From: Rhynchosporium graminicola
Taxonomy: Eukaryota; Ascomycota; Leotiomycetes; Helotiales; Ploettnerulaceae
Assembly (NCBI GenBank): GCA_900074885.1
Contig: FJUW01000013.1
Location: forward strand, 340,026 to 404,025
DNA length: 64,000 nucleotides
Direction of reading: 5' to 3'
A model generated the notes under the pieces. The model saw nothing but the letters and a program-made list of their open reading frames with translations. It was not told the origin of the DNA and did no database searches. Shown here piece by piece: positions 12,185-24,706 of the stretch. A program made the position numbers and the translations under genes. Within the stretch, counting starts at the first letter, position 1; each line of letters begins with the position of its first letter.

Positions 12185-12570
12185 ATGCTTCCTAGTCCTA
12201 ATGCTCAGCAAAGCGTAGGGGTACACGTTGTAGGAACAGAGAGCAAAGCAGCCGGGATCGACTCAGGAGATTCCCATATAGATGATTACGAGCTCATGAT
12301 ATCTCTCTTGTCTTCGTCCACCGCCAAGGCTCCACAGAGAAAGGTACTCACTATTTACCTAAACATCACAAGCCTATCCAAATTCGCTTTCAGTCTGTAA
12401 ATTTCTTCGGCACCAAAAGAACCAGATTCTGCACCAAGCTAGAGTCTAATAGTGAGTTCACGCACGAGAAGCTTCAAAGAGCTTTGCGGATCGGAAAGAC
12501 GTTCGAGAAGGAGCTTGTACGGAAGCCAAGCCGAATCCAAGAAGTACTGAACTGCGACATCTTAATGTGA
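12185..12570 (+). CDS. Hypothetical short protein, possibly a gene fragment
   Basis: Not recognised. Two exons, 12185-12343 and 12394-12570, join in frame across a 50-nt intron (gtactc...tttcag) to give about 111 residues. The second exon is basic and helical in look (segments KRTRFCTKLESNSEF and LRIGKTFEKELVRKPSR). The frame is open without an ATG for 20 codons upstream, so this may be the 3' end of a larger degraded gene. Support comes only from the intron consensus and the protein-like composition on both sides of it. Confidence 0.3.
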
Positions 12571-12934
12571 TTATACACTGATGCGTATGTCAACCCGCCA
12601 TGTGGTAAAATTGATGAACATTCAACTATATCTTCTCAACCCGCTGAACTATATTACGCTATCCTACATAAAAAATTCCGATCGCTCCCTGTTCGAGCCT
12701 TGCAGTGTGCCCTTTTTCGACTGCATACTGTTTGTCATGTATATCGTATCGAACTGAACCAAGCTCACCATTATTGTCCCACCTAGATCAATTCATGACT
12801 CATAAATCATAGCTTCAATAAACATCATCACCAGGAAGAGATAAAACGCATAGGAAAAGGACCGAAACCTGGAATGCAGCAGACGAGTGCCAACATCAGC
12901 CCCCAGGACTTAAAAGTTCAATGATCGTGAAGCA
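12571..12934. other. Intergenic, 3' side of the minus-strand gene
   Basis: Nothing beyond a likely 3' untranslated region of the gene ending at 12935. No repeats or RNA genes seen. Confidence 0.4.
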
Positions 12935-15564
12935 TCATAGGCCCTCCGCCGCCTCGGTCAAAACATTTATCAAACTTGCAGCCGCACCCCCGATACCTGC
13001 AGCGGTCATGTGTTCCTTCCATCGACTGTGACTGCCCTTTTGCACCGGAGGCGGCGGTCGATCTCTTTGGTGGCCCCGCTCACTCGATCTCGTATATGAA
13101 TTTACAGATCTCGGAGTCGATGAATGGCGTTTCCTCTCCCTTTCTCTGTCACCTCCTCTTTCTCTCCGCTCATGTTCCTTCTCCCTTCTTTCACGATCAT
13201 GGTCCCTTTCTCGATCACGTTCTCGATCTCGATCACGGCTTCTATCTCCGCTATATGCCTTTTCATTATACGAGGATGGGCCATTCCATCCATCCCGACT
13301 ACCTTGACTCCGTGGGCTGGGCGGGAGAGGAGAGCCATATTGATTCGGGTATCCCGATATAGGGACGCATGCGTTACTACTAGCGTAACTCCTGGGAGCC
13401 TTTGATCTCCTTTTCTCCCCTGCATCCCGATCTCGAACATGGTCACCTGACTCGTCTGTATCGGAGTGTGATGAAGAGGATGGAGTGTCTCTTCCACTAC
13501 GATTTGAATGGGAAAATGAAACACGTGGTGAAGTGGATAAGGATAAAGTGGGCAGTAATATCGGGACTGGAATGGGGAGGGTCCTTGGACGGGGAGGTCT
13601 GGGAGGTGCTTGATCGTAACTTGAAGGTCGAGGCATCGACTGTGTGCGTTGGTGTTGTTGATAACGTGCTTGTCTCAAGACATGAGATCGAGAGGCTAGT
13701 GATTCAATTTCAACACGACTGAGGACGCCGAGGATAGCTACGAAGTCCGGACGGCTGTTTGAGAGCGTTTAGTAAAGATCTGAAATCGATAACGAAATTT
13801 TGTAAGGAAGAATAAGCTTACGCTTCGAATCGCCTCCCGTCCTGGCTAAGCACTTCGAGAGAAACTAGTCGCCGGTTTATCTTTGTCCACTTCGCATCCG
13901 GACCTATCTCGTTTCCATGCGCATCAGGAGCCAATTTGATAGGGATGTTAGCTTTCGGGAATGTCACCAGGCTATCTAATGATGCCCTTGGACCCCCAGA
14001 TTGGGAAGCAGGAACCAATGCACCAATCCCTGAGGGAGAAGAACCACATTCAATTGATTCCCTCTGCCGCTGTGCCATAAACCTTACTGTATCATCGTCA
14101 CCAAGTGAGCCACGATTACTTCGAAAGCTGGATGGCGATTCAGGGCGGAGAGTGAGGACCTGGCTGGAGGCCAGTAGATCGGTTGTCCGGATCACAAGAC
14201 CCGTCTCGGCATGTCTGGAAGGAGTCTCGCTATCAGTGTCAGACTCGGGACCGCTGTCGTTGTAGTACTTTATTTCCTGGTCTTGCTCGTCTGAGGACGT
14301 GACTATACGTGGAACTGGAGATGGGCGTCGCGGGCCGTTATCACTTGCTCTTCTGTCTCGGGAAGTGCGAGGATCCCTATTTAGATTAGTATGTCCAGCC
14401 ATGAAACATTGCTTAGTTACTTACAATTTGCTCTGAAACCCTCTGTTCCAATCTCCTCTTCTAGTCTCAGGCTTCGGCCGCTCCATTTTGATCGTTTGAG
14501 GGAATTTCATATTCTCTTCTCGGACAACCATCTCTTTCGTGGTACTGTCGTCAGTCGCTGGCCCAAACGAGCTAAAGGAGGGCGGCGGATCAATAAAAGA
14601 CCCTGTTCTAACAGCATCTAACCAATGCTCTGGATTAAGACCAGGGGCATCAGGAGGTGTATGTGAATTAGGCGAGATATCGTCCAGTAGTCCCTTCTGG
14701 TCGATTTCTCGTATGTATGCCCGGAGAACATCCTACAATACCACCATCAGCCAACAATTCGGGTCAGAGTACAAGAAGTACATACCTCGTGTTGCTGCAG
14801 AATATCACTGGAGAATCCTTCCAAGATCAGCTCTCTACGAAATTGTTTCCAGACCTCCCTATCGTCATCGTCATAATTAGTCAAAACACTGCCGTCCCGC
14901 CGCGGTGGTGCCATCCGTTTCGCAATGCCATCAACCTTATCCAAGATAGTATCCAGTTGACCTTCCTGATTATCTAACACTTGGATGATTTTGATAGACT
15001 GATTCAGCTGTAGGGTATCCAAGAACAAAGTCAGGCTCTTCTTGTGGCTTATGAGTTTCACTCGTATCACGCCAAGTGTGTCCATCTCATTACTGGTAAA
15101 TCCGACTTTGTCCCATGGTATTCGTGAAATGCTCGGGGAAGATGCAGCGCTAGATATACGGCCATATGTCCGGAGAAGACCGTCGAGCTGACGAAGCGTG
15201 AGATCGCAATCTCCGATTATTGGGGCGAGTTGACAACCCCATATTGAGGGATCACGGTTCAGTGGTGATGCAGGAGCGTCAACTTCATGTTTCAGATGCC
15301 TGAGTACTGTATGGAGACCTAATCCCATTAGAGGTTGGTTTTACTAGTCGTAACAAAAATGTTTCTAGTAGCACAGAGTGTGATAAATGGGACTTTGCTC
15401 TGGGACATAAAAGAAGAGTAAACTGCGGAAATAGCCTGGCACATACCTCTTACTTCCCCACTAACCTCATCGTACTCTCCTCCTGCATCTCTGCATTTGC
15501 GATATAGCGCTTTGCAGAAGGTGACCACAATTACAATGTCTGAAGGCGATGCGCCGAAATTCAT
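12935..15564 (-). CDS. Fungal-specific protein with N-terminal fungal domain and C-terminal Arg/Asp/Glu tract
   Basis: Minus-strand exons 15447-15564, 14786-15318, 14425-14732, 13822-14376 and 12935-13754 give 777 residues. The start MNFGASPSDIVIVV resembles the 'fungal N-terminal' domain found at the start of many ascomycete proteins, followed by a helical region (residues about 40-215). A disordered Ser/Pro/Asp-rich centre leads to a conserved-looking block (WTKINRRLVSLEVLSQDG then RRFEARPDFVAILGVLS) that I associate with the uncharacterised DUF8035-type segment. Next is a long tract of RD/RE dipeptides, and finally a glycine-zipper-like end (HMTAAGIGGAAASLINVL). All four introns have good borders. 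The RD/RE tract resembles those of RNA-associated proteins, but the function is unknown. Confidence 0.8.
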
Positions 15565-16614
15565 ACTGGCTTGTCTTCTTCAACGTCCCGACAAGTGCGG
15601 CAGAGTTCTGTTCGCAAAGACCAAAGCTATATCATACGCAGACCATAATGCGCAATCCCGTTGTGAGTTCGGATACCAACAGGGTCGAGTGCCGATATAT
15701 GCGTGATGGGTACTGTAATCCCCAAGAATCCGGATGCCTCGTACAGCGGGGTAATATACTCGGCAGGCAAATAAGGCGAACGGGACGATAACAAGCAAAT
15801 AGAAATAATGATAGTAATACACCAGGTCCGTGGCAGAAGATGAAAATGGAGAGAAAGGAGTAAGGCTGTAGAAAGCTGAAGAAGAACAGGTAGCAATGAA
15901 AAAGTAGCAGTTGGTGGTGGTGGTGGTGGTGGTGGTGGTGTTGTGACGTCGAGTTAGCGTGCTGGCAGAAGCAGGAGAGGGCCTGCCGATTGATGCAGCA
16001 GCGGGGTAAAATACTGTGATAACTACTAAGTACCTTATCCCGTACGTACCGAAGTACCTACCTGGGAGTTTAGGTGGGGAGGAAAGAACTGCAAGTCCTG
16101 CCGCACGCTGCCTTTCATTGGGGGTGTGTTAACCACCCTGTCTCCTGTATCACGAACGAAGTGGCGCAGCTACTCGGTGGAGATAGCCTCAGCCTCAATG
16201 CGAAAGATGCATTGCACTACTGCAGATGAACGGAGAGGGATAAATGAATGAACCTCATTGATTGGGCAGAGGACTTGAAGAAGATGATCCGCCCCGAAAG
16301 ACGTTGATTAGAATTTAGGACATCGCCGGCTTCGGGAATGTGGACGAGCTTTTCACCAGACGCAACATGTTGGTACTATCGAACTTTCGCACCTACCTAG
16401 GACTGATGGATGCTGGGAGGAAAACGTCTGGTAGAAGTAAAAGCGAAGACTTTGCACGCATTAGAACGTGAGAATACAAATAGAGTGCCAAGAAAACTGG
16501 AAGTCGATCCTTAACGCCCTTACTGTACTGGTATTGCCCATGGGTGTCAGGGATTTGGGCAAGCATTTTAGAGTTTCGCAGTAAAGCTTGAGTGACCTTC
16601 AACATATTCTTTCT
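15565..16614. other. Intergenic region with a GGT microsatellite
   Basis: Upstream region of the 12.9-15.6 kb gene and 3' side of the UTP8-like gene. It contains the (GGT)n run listed separately. No gene seen. Confidence 0.5.
15913..15942. repeat. (GGT)n microsatellite
   Basis: About nine uninterrupted GGT units followed by GTTGTG, about 350 bp upstream of the ATG at 15564. It sits outside any coding exon. Confidence 0.95.
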
Positions 16615-19475
16615 CTACAGAGTAATCCTCTCCCGACTATACTTTCCAACCTTCTGGCTCTTCAAAAACCCTATGTCTCGTGCCGTTCGCTTGTGCACTG
16701 CTCCACCTGCACCGACCTTCAGAAGCGAGATCTGTTTCTCAGCCCTCAAAGAAATAGGCAATGCGCGAATATCTTGGTCGTCAGAAGGTAAGGTACTCGG
16801 GACGTCGTTTGCCTTCTTTGAATCCTTTGGCTGTTGTGTTAAGGATCTGTTAAAGGATTCGGCGTATTTGACTAGCTCCGAGATCACGCTTCTGAGGCAT
16901 ACAGCTTCTTCGATGCCTTCCAGAGCCGCACTGACCTCCAGCTTCAGACTTGAGATTAACTCTTCAGCCTCAAACAAGTCGTTATCGACCAATCTAGCTT
17001 CGCCGGACAACCAACCTACAGTACCCACCGCGTCTATGCAGTTGTTGAGTAGACTGGCGATGACTACAATTGCATTATCTTGGATATCGGCATCTTCGTC
17101 CACCATTTCCAGTTGTTCGGGGCTGTCGGTGTACCTGGTCGTCCATCCTCCGCGTGCGAGCTCGAACCTGAAGAGGTATATCAAGCAGACAATCTCCTGG
17201 CTTGTAAGTATAGTTTGAAGAGCAAGAGTGATGTCGCCACTAGGACAGCTGTAGAGTCTGGAGAGGGCCGCGCTTAGAGCAGCACCACGAGTGCCTGACC
17301 CAGGGCCGAGTTGGTACTCCGCGGTCTCAAGATCGTATTCTGCTTTTGCAACCTGGTATCCAACATCCGCAGTCGACGGTTCAGCATCATCCCCGTTAGT
17401 TAGAAGGCCTTGTTTTGAGCTCGGACTGTCGCCCAGTAATCCTAAGCTCTCCATCAATTTTCGGATTGCGTGAAGAATTTCTGGGGCTGACAAGTAGTTC
17501 TTGGCAACCACGGCATAAAGTAAATCCATGTCAGGATCGACTTCTACCAGGGTCCTGACGAGTTGTCCTGCTGGAATTGAAACGATGGGTGTGCCATTGC
17601 TTCTCAGAGCAGCTTCAATGTTAGCGATTGTCATATAGCCATTGGTTGTCAACCACATGAAAGTATTCATGGGGTAGAATGAGATGGATAGCATAGGCTC
17701 CTGTCCTTCTCCGCTGGAAGTCCACGTGAAGATCTTACTCAGAGCATACAGTATCCATCGTCGATCAACGTCAGAAGCTGGGAATCTGCGCTTGATAGCT
17801 GCTCGACCGGCAGACTCTCCAGTGGTGGTAAGGTCCATAGCATCCGGATCCGGTCCCACAACTTTTGACCTTTTGACCTGACCTCCCCAATCTGCGCCCA
17901 AGTGAGTCTCAATCTTCTCGTCGAATTTCAACTCGTCACACTCTCCTTTTGCAAATAACCCTTCGAGTTCAACGATTTTCTCTGCCCAAGGCTGGCCAAG
18001 ACCGATTGTGCCCGGTAGAAATGAATCTAGAGTCAACATCCCACTCAGCTTTGCCTTCTTTGTACTACCAGCGCCATCTCGCCCAGGCCGCAATTGCTCT
18101 TTTGCTGCACATCCAAGTGAATCGATCAATAGTCCAGCTGTACGAGTTTTCCCGTGACGGTCCTGCTGCCCTTCAATCTGAATTCCAACAAGATCTTTGT
18201 CGATAATGGCTATTGCTACACCTAACTTCGGGAAATAAGATACGAATCTGCATGTGTGGTTTGATCCTCCTTCTATTCGTTCGAGGCCATTTCTTTTCCG
18301 TTTCAAGGTTTCCTCGGAAGACATGTCCAGCCCAATGGTTGACAACTTTGACTGATACTTGGGATTATACACAGTAGCAGACTGCTTCGACGAAACCATG
18401 ACGGCGGTATTTGATAGACGTAGGAAAGACTGAGCTTCGGCCGATATCATTACACTCTGTTGTTTTGGCAAGGTACCGGTAAGATCGAATGTTGTTAAAG
18501 CATCCCCATGCAATTGTTGCAGGATACCAACTGAGACTTGGATATGGAATACCGGCTTGGTGTTCTTGTCTGGCTTCCCAGATGGTATGTCCACTTGCAG
18601 AAGAGATTCGACCGAATACTTCATGCCTTGAACATAAGCACTCGACCTTCGGGGCAGATTAACGACATGCAGGGTTCTGCTTTCAGTTTCGCCAGACCAG
18701 GTAATCAGAACTAAAAGATCCGGGTTGAACCCATCCTCTACAACTTCTTGAGGGAACAGAGCGAAGACATCTTGCCTGCCTCTAAGTATCCCTTGACTTG
18801 CCGAAAAGGCATTCGTGACTTGTGCGAATTCTACTTTGAGGTCGCTGGCTGGAACTGCTGCATCGCGTGTGAGAGCAACAGGAGGAGATGTCCACTTCTC
18901 CTCGAGTGTATCACCATCGTAGCATTGTACTTCCCCATTCTCCTTCACGGCAAGAACGTCTGTAGTATTCTCCGAGATACCAGATGACCTAGGAGCTGTA
19001 ATGGTTCCCAAATAAAGGATGGGATTCAGAGAGTGCTCTAGCTTGGAAGTTTTGGAGGAGAGGATTGCAGATTCAGATCCATCGATGCTTTCATAGAACA
19101 TGGTAAGCTCGGATTGGGATCCCCTGGTTGAGACATATGTTCGGCGTTCGACTTTTTTTTTTGAGACTCGACTTCTAAGGGAGCTTGGAGGGCAGGTAAA
19201 AGAAGACTGCGGGGGCAGCGCATAAGATGTGACTAGTCGAGAAGAAGAAATCTAGAAAATCAGTGGTTTCCTTGCGAGATTTGCGCTTCACGTACATCAT
19301 ATAAATTTACACCCTCTCCATCTATTCCCACAGCTAACTCTGATCGCTTTCTCTTCTTTGCACCAGGAGCTCCTCCATACACCTCAGCTACAACATATTG
19401 ACCTTTCGAATGATCAATCGGTCGGGGTAGGGTAGCGACCACATAGGGCTTCTGCAAAACAAATCGCGACGACAT
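16615..19475 (-). CDS. UTP8: UTP8-family nucleolar protein (U3 snoRNP / t-UTP)
   Basis: Likely component of the t-UTP part of the small-subunit processome, which acts in pre-rRNA transcription and processing in the nucleolus; yeast Utp8 also takes part in tRNA export. Two minus-strand exons, 19296-19475 and 16615-19251, join across a 44-nt intron to give 938 residues. The N-terminus carries the family pattern I recognise: VLQKPYVVATLPRPID, then KKRKRSELAVGIDGEGVNLYD and SSRLVTSYALPPQSSF. The rest looks like a beta-propeller-type half followed by a helical half. The end (VGAGGAVHKRTARDIGFLKS) is basic. Exon 2 contains a run of ten A (minus strand, 19153-19162), a slippage-prone site that is in frame as read. 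The gene is divergent from the ELG1-like gene. The family call rests on memory of the pattern, not on alignment. Confidence 0.72.
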
Positions 19476-19857
19476 GGTAGAAGATTGTGGTGGATTGGAG
19501 GTGTTGGTGGTTCTCAGGCACGGCAGAGCGGTCGGTCTATCGACATTATTTTTTCTAACAAAGTTCGGCTGCGGAGCAGCGGTGGCTAAAGCTGGCTACG
19601 GCTGAAATTCGGCAAGTCGCGACTCCCAGCTCTTCGAACGCGGGTCTCTTTAATCACGAAAAAACACTTTACTGCCCTGGCCGCTCAAACCACTCTCCAA
19701 AATCTTTCAGCACTTATTCCGTTTTCTTTACAACACTGTCATCTCAACCTTATTCTGTATTCACATCTTTCTTTGATAAATCAGTGGTGGAAAAACCGTT
19801 ACCAATGGTTGCTCTCGCGTAACCCTCGCGTTCACATGTCCATTCTTTCAGCTACGG
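19476..19857. promoter_or_regulatory. Shared divergent promoter, UTP8-like / ELG1-like
   Basis: 382 bp separate the two divergent ATGs. The sequence is CT-rich towards the ELG1-like side (19,680-19,780). No TATA box with convincing placement. Co-regulation of the two genes is possible but not shown. Confidence 0.5.
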
Positions 19858-22800
19858 ATGTCAGTTCTGGCTGAGAAGGGTTTGGGGGAGTTAAATGAGG
19901 AAGCAAAGTCTAAAATGTTCCCATTATTCCAGAAAGGTTCCAGTATGTTGTAACCTAGTCCTTAATGTTAGTTGCAGGTTGTCAAAGCTGATCATACATA
20001 TTGTCTGCATAGAACCCAAACCCGTTCCACCAAAAGAGCCAGCCCAGGAACCGCCCGTCAGACAGCCAGAAAGTACAGCAACTAAGGAAGCCTCAGCTCG
20101 GGCAGGAAAGAGGACAAAGGCAACGAAAACACTTGATTCCGAGGAGTCAGGCTCTACAAGACCAATATCGAACATCGAGATACATGCAGACCTGCTTGAG
20201 GTAGATCCAAATAACGCTCGGAAAAAGAGGAGGAAAACTGCATCTCCTAAGGGAAGGACAATATCAACAAACGCAGATGCGGGGAATGTCGATACTGTAG
20301 ATGGCCATCCATCTCTAAATATTGGCGATAGATCGCCAAAACTACAAATCGATCGGACGGTTATGGGGGTCACTTTACCAAATGAGCTGGACCATGGGAA
20401 CAGTGGCGCTGCTGTACAGGAGCGAATTCTGCTTTCGAGTCTACATGAGGACGCGTTAGGTCTTGGCGATACCGTTACGGCGGGTCGGGAGTATACATCG
20501 ATTTACAGTACAAGTAACGGAGTCGCTGCTCGGGAAAAGGACTCGCTGGATGTTAACGGTCGTACTCAACCTGACTTGAGCGCGAATATGAATGCTGTGC
20601 AGCCAGATGGTAATCAAGCTCCGCCGAAACCAACCAAAGTACTTCGATTCAACCCCAGGACAGGGACAATCGGCTCTCCACCAACCATGAAGACCGCTGC
20701 CGTTATAGAGGATGTCAAGTTGAAGTCCAAGAAGGGTCGTGGGAGACCTCCCAAAACTCTGATAGTGACTATTCGTTATGGCGAAAGACAGAACATTGTA
20801 TCAAGCATGGGGGAAAGGATCGATTTGATCTTGAATAGTCCACCAAGCGCCCCAAATGAATTAACTGCAGCCCCGGCAAAATCAAGGCTAGCTAAATCCA
20901 TCCAGCCCAAACCTTTGAAGCCTGTCCATCCGCTGTTTCTGAGTAAGGCGGCCGAGCTAAAAGTTCAAGGCCCCCAGATATCGACAGGAAAGGATACCGG
21001 CATTGCGGATCTTACAGGAAACGAAGAGATGGTAACACAGCCTCGAGCAAGATCTGCCTATCAGTTGAAGGGTCCATCTCCTAAAAAGCCTTCAGCGGCA
21101 TTCTCTGGTTCTGGGGGCTCTACAAAGATTGTTAGGTTTCCAGGTGCTATCGAGCCGGCATGGCCTTGGAAAGGCATGGTTCACATTCGTGGGGTCGTTT
21201 CCTTAGTCCGAGATGAACATCCGGGCACGAGGTCTCCGCCACTGATATCGAGCATCAAGAAGTCAAAGTACAAGGCCTTACAAGTTTCTGGTACCGAGAA
21301 TATCATCGAGAGCTTGGCAACAGACTTGTCCATCAAAACTGTTGTCCAGAGCATCCAGGATATCAACCCAGACGAATACCCTTCGAAACCTCAATGTCTA
21401 CGTACGCCCACAAAGACTTACGAATCGGGATTCGGAATCCAGAAGAAGATAAGGAAACTGCTGCGAACTCGTTTGCCTCTGCCAAAAGGAGTAATCGAGG
21501 AGTCAAGCGAGGATGATATCCAGCTCGACGATATTCATCCGGCACTTCTCGGTGTATATACGTCGATTGCCTCCTCAATGTCCGCTTTTGACAGAGGCCA
21601 ATGTGAGACCCAATCATGGAGCCATAAATACTCACCCAAGTCTACTGCCCAGGTGCTACAGAAGGGTCAAGAAGCTAAGATTTTGAAGAAATGGCTAGAG
21701 GCATTGACTGTGCAGTCCGTCGAAATTGGATCTGGTGGAAAGAGTGCCACTGCTACCAAATCCAACAATGCCGGAAAGCGGAAGCGCAAGTCGAAAAAAC
21801 TTGATGGTTTCGTTATCTCAACAGATGAGGAGGACAACGATATGGACGAGATTACAGACCCTGAAAATGAAGCTCCCAACAGCGACCCACGCCAGCCTAA
21901 AAGGACTGTGATCAGAGGCAAAGATGTCGCAGCATCTGAATGCAATGTCGCAAATACAGTCGTTCTTAGTGGGCCGCATGGATGTGGGAAGACTGCCGCC
22001 GTCTATGCTGCGGCGAAAGAGCTGGGATTTGAGGTTTTTGAAATCAATGCGGGAAGTAGACGAAATGGTAAGGACATCATGGAACGTGTTGGTGATATGA
22101 CACGTAATCATCAAGTCCAGCGATCAGTAGTCCCGGTTCAGAATGACGGGACAGATGAAGACAAAGAACGAATTGATAATGCTCTCGCCGATGATTTGAA
22201 AAGTGGTCGACAGGGAAAGATGGATTCCTTCTTTAAATCACAGCCTATCAAATCACAGCCCCAACCAAGACTCAAAGAAACCACAAAGAAGCCGGACATT
22301 GCTAAGGAGGTAAATGCAACCAAGATACAGAATAGTACAGCCAGTGTTCCGATTGACAACGCGTTCTCGAAGATGTCAAAGAAGAAACAGCAACAGTCAT
22401 TGATTCTCATCGAAGAAGCAGACATCCTGTACAAAGAGGACAACCAATTTTGGATCACGATCATGCATCTCATCGCAACATCGAAGAGACCAATCATAAT
22501 AACCTGCAACGATGAATCGATTCTCCCTATGGCCGACCTGAAATTGCACGCAACCATACGTATGGTACCTCCTGCTGTTGATCTGGCTGTAGACTATCTT
22601 CTACTAGTTGCCGCCTGCGAAGGACATATCATTAAGCGAAAAGCAGTGAAGCAGCTGTATGAGGGTCGTAACATGGATCTTCGAGCATCGCTTACAGAAC
22701 TCAACTTCTGGTGCCAATTTGCCGTCGGAGATATCAAAGGTGGTCTTGAATGGTATTACCCACGTTGGCCAGCCGGTAATGATGTTGACGAGCATGGAAA

Positions 22801-23902
22801 TGTCATCCGAGTGGTCAGTGAAGGGACGTATGAAGCAGGCATGGGATGGCTATCACAGGATTTCCTTGAGAGTCATGTTCATCACCTAGACATCGAAGAA
22901 GAAACTCTTCATGAAGCTTGTGATGGATGGGGATTCGATCTGGGGGATTGGGTGGAAAATATCGGAGTGAAGAAATGGGCCGGCAAGGCACGCGGAAGTG
23001 TGAAAGGCATGCAGGATGATTTTGCCGTGTTGAGCATGTATGCAGATTTTGCCGAGTCGATGAGTGCTACAGATCTGTGTTCTGGTGGGACTTTTGCTCC
23101 AGAACATAAGGTAAGAATTACACAGTCTAGCTAGGACTCATACTGACAGTATCAGATCGCACTTGACGTCTCCCTCCCAGAGCTGACGATGAAATCTCGG
23201 GATGATTATACTATTGCTTCCGAACTCAAGGAAGCCCCGGCACTCGTCAATTACAACACGACTGGCAACGACATCTCACTTTACATGAAATCTCGCTCGC
23301 GCAAAATATTGCACCTTGACCAACATATTCAACACAACCTCGAAGTACCCACAGAGTTAGATCGTCCCAGCGAAAGCACTATTCTTCGCCTCATCAGCGA
23401 CAAAATCGTATCTCCAAAGGAAGGTATTGATAGGTTCGACTTGAGCCTAGCTTTCGATCCAATATCTTCCATCGAGAAATATGTCTGGTCAACATCTTTG
23501 GAAGCATCAAGTTTCGACCGTACCATGACGCTTATAGTCGAAGACCTGGCTCCCTACGTACGTTCGATCGTTGCCTACGACGCTCGTCTCCAGCAAGATC
23601 GTCTTAAACTCAGCAATCTCCTGAGCGAAGGAGGCAGGAAAGGCAAAAGAATGCGCACTACACGTGCAGCAATGTCTGCACTCGAGGGTGGAGTGAGAAC
23701 TTCTACGAGGCGGGACAAGTACTTCACTGCTGCGCTGAATACCAGTTGGGTACTCAGGACGGGGATGAAGAGCTGGTTGGATGCTGCCCGAGTCGAGGAG
23801 GAGATTAAACCTGCCATTTTGAGCCGGCGATCTAGCAAGGCTAGCCTTGATGGCGACACTGGAGGTGAGAATGAGAGGGATGAGTTGGAAAGCAGTCCTT
23901 AA
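19858..23902 (+). CDS. ELG1: ELG1/ATAD5-like RFC-type AAA+ ATPase (PCNA unloader)
   Basis: Large subunit of the alternative RFC complex that unloads PCNA after replication; nuclear. Exons 19858-19936, 20013-23110 and 23156-23902 give 1307 residues. The first exon encodes KSKMFPLFQK, which resembles a PIP-like or short conserved N-terminal motif. Residues about 30-580 are disordered and basic (KKGRGRPPK is AT-hook-like). The AAA+ core shows Walker A GPHGCGKTAAV near residue 680, FEINAGSRRNG after it, and Walker B LILIEEAD near 820, followed by RPIIITCND (sensor 1). The collar region follows, with KGGLEWYYPRWP. A long insert between Walker A and B containing a QPIKSQPQP segment is usual for ELG1/ATAD5. 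An ATG at 19895 exists downstream in frame, but starting there requires reading through the first intron; 19858 with splicing is preferred. Confidence 0.88.
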
Positions 23903-24706
23903 TGTCACTGAACTTGATAATAAGGATGATTTGGAGTATATTCTTAGCATAGCTTGATTTTGCTTCGGCGTTTGGCGGGTCGGTATATATGGATGGCTGC
24001 GTAGAACAAGGGTACGGCATAGCGATAGCAAAAGTCGGACGGCAAATATACGATTTAAGCCTTTCAATTCATGGAATGTTACAAGCCAAGCACATCACAT
24101 CACTATTCATGTAATCGATTGTCCCTGCTCCTCCAGGTGACATAGATTAGTCTTCGATGATTACCAAACTCGTTCGACAATGCAATGTCACGAACATGTC
24201 ATAGGCACCGAAAATGCAAATGCAAAGAACTTGACTTTCTTGATAATATAGGCATACTACTTCTCGATGCTTGGCATCGTAGCCATCCCAGACACAAATT
24301 GAAACGGCTTCGACTTTGTTTATCATAAACAAAAACGAAGCGAACAAAGGGGACAATTCTCGCTTTCGTGAATGCCACGGAACCATCAACACGTGCCGAC
24401 TTCTGCCCGTTGCGAGAGGTCCACATTTGCAGCCTGACTGACCATTTTGGTTTGCCCAAGCAAAATCTGAGCAGCCCCCCGACTCCTCCCGAGCTTGGGC
24501 CGCCCAGCCGCGTGCCAAGAGCCAGCCCCAAAAATTTCAAGACCTTGACCAGTTTATCCGAAGGTTCCTTTCCTCCAATCCTCATTTCAGCCCATACCAG
24601 TCCCGTCATTCAATTGATCATCCATCACGAAGACACTGTTGCTTCTCATCTCCACTCAATCACTTTATTCTTCTAATATTTCCGTCGCTCCTACACATAT
24701 AATACA
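23903..24706. other. Intergenic, 3' of ELG1-like gene and promoter of the phosphate carrier
   Basis: The last 150 bp before 24707 are pyrimidine-rich, as in highly expressed fungal genes. No other gene seen. Confidence 0.5.

Noticed and set aside
12976..13524. Plus- and minus-strand frames overlapping the RD/RE tract gene
   Set aside because: Shadows of the low-complexity Arg/Asp/Glu coding region.
16592..17218. 208-codon plus-strand frame
   Set aside because: Antisense shadow inside the UTP8-like exon.
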